Assembly (NCBI GenBank): GCA_045430305.1
Contig: JAILXW010000002.1
Coordinates: 310,001-374,000, forward strand
From: Agarilytica sp045430305
Lineage (GTDB): Bacteria > Pseudomonadota > Gammaproteobacteria > Pseudomonadales > Cellvibrionaceae
Length of the DNA stretch: 64,000 nt
Reading direction: 5' to 3'
A program made the position numbers and the translations under genes. Of the stretch, positions 63,506-64,000 are shown in pieces; position 1 is the first letter of the stretch; every line of letters begins with the position of its first letter. Under the pieces are notes generated by a model. The model had not been told where the DNA came from, did not search any database, and was given only the letters and a program-made list of their open reading frames with translations.

Positions 63506-64000
63506 ATGATTATTGTCCCCTCTGAAAAAAGCCTCGATTGGAAATATGCCCCAGTTGTGGTGTTTTCTATCGTTGTGTTGAATATTCTCGTCTATTTTCT
63601 CTATCAAACTTCCGATCAGCAGAAATATCTTCAAGCGTTAGAGCTGTATCAGGCTAATAACTTACTTGAAACTGAGTGGCCGTTATTTGTTGAATATTTA
63701 GAAAAGGAAAATGATAGCGAGACGCTTGAGAGGGCAAAAGGGCTATATGAAGAGCAGGCGTATATCGATGTTTCTTCGGTTATTTTATCTCGCGTTGATT
63801 TTTACGAATATTTAAGTTCTGACCCTCACAATATTGTTGGGTATTTCTCTCTGGACGCATGGCAGCAGCCTCGGCTTGAAGTGAGTCGATGGGTTAACTC
63901 GGTCAGTTCTTTTGCACACGGCCTTCGGCCAGATAAGTTTTCTTTGAGTAGTTTTATTACGCATCAATTTTTACATGGCGATGTCATGCATTTGATTGGG
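63506..64000 (+). CDS. Rhomboid-family intramembrane serine protease (3' partial)
   Basis: The frame opens at ATG 63506 behind an AAGGAG site and runs off the window after 165 codons. The N-terminal part has one hydrophobic segment (VVVFSIVVLNILVYFLY), then ~100 residues of soluble sequence, then FITHQFLHGDVMHLIG, which matches the conserved entry segment of rhomboid proteases (TxxFLHxxxxHLxxN). The catalytic Ser and His are beyond the window. In Pseudomonas-like genomes carA is expected after dapB; it is not here. Confidence 0.72.
   Translation, partial: MIIVPSEKSLDWKYAPVVVFSIVVLNILVYFLYQTSDQQKYLQALELYQANNLLETEWPLFVEYLEKENDSETLERAKGLYEEQAYIDVSSVILSRVDFYEYLSSDPHNIVGYFSLDAWQQPRLEVSRWVNSVSSFAHGLRPDKFSLSSFITHQFLHGDVMHLIG

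Overview
The window reads as chromosomal DNA of a marine-type gammaproteobacterium, most likely from the Cellvibrionales/Pseudomonadales side. The evidence is the gene order smpB, ratA-ratB, bamE, fur, recN, grpE, dnaK, dnaJ, dapB, a tmRNA with the tag ANDDNYGAQLAA, a Fur protein of the Pseudomonas type lacking the usual second CxxC cysteine, perfect gammaproteobacterial LexA and sigma-32 sites, and a large number of secreted or outer-membrane proteins. The species cannot be fixed from the sequence alone.

Layout. 1-3684: a 5'-truncated giant secreted diheme cytochrome with a Pro-Thr linker. 3926-16445: part of a surface-polysaccharide locus (sulfotransferase, APS kinase, epimerase, GT4 glycosyltransferase, Gfo/Idh oxidoreductase, flippase, polymerase/ligase, SDR, then GMC oxidoreductase and acyltransferase on the other strand). 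APS kinase next to a sulfotransferase suggests a sulfated glycan. 16757-22793: alpha/beta hydrolase, a CsgG-like protein divergent from a Ser/Thr kinase with a helical-repeat sensor region, and a lipoprotein/outer-membrane protein pair. 23031-29968: the propionyl-CoA to succinyl-CoA operon (methylmalonyl-CoA mutase, PccB, PccA, MeaB) with a divergent AraC regulator. 31372-40776: small membrane protein, VIT-type metal transporter, MaeB-type malic enzyme, a leucine-rich-repeat gene interrupted by an in-frame TAG, a PilZ-like protein, a DNRLRE/collagen-like/fibrinogen-like secreted protein, and a small membrane protein.

40866-48216: a decayed katG fragment, ssrA (tmRNA), the periplasmic nitrate reductase operon napEDABC under a well-placed FNR-type box, a DASS anion transporter, a small NrtS-like nitrate/nitrite transporter, and smpB. 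The nitrate genes sit between ssrA and smpB, two partners often found side by side. 48381-61115: the conserved housekeeping block, interrupted by an NSS-family sodium symporter and a TonB-dependent receptor whose promoter is flanked by two copies of one palindrome. recN has a perfect SOS box and grpE a sigma-32 promoter.

61007-63342: an S9-family peptidase gene is bracketed by a perfect 99-bp direct repeat that is the 3' end of dapB. Each copy ends in a usable stop codon, which looks like the footprint of a gene insertion that rebuilt the dapB terminus. The window closes inside a rhomboid-family protease gene. The best leads are this dapB duplication, the amber-split LRR gene, the katG remnant beside ssrA, the nitrate module placement, the TonB operator pair and the collagen/fibrinogen-like protein. 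No phage, insertion sequence, CRISPR array or known defence system was recognised.
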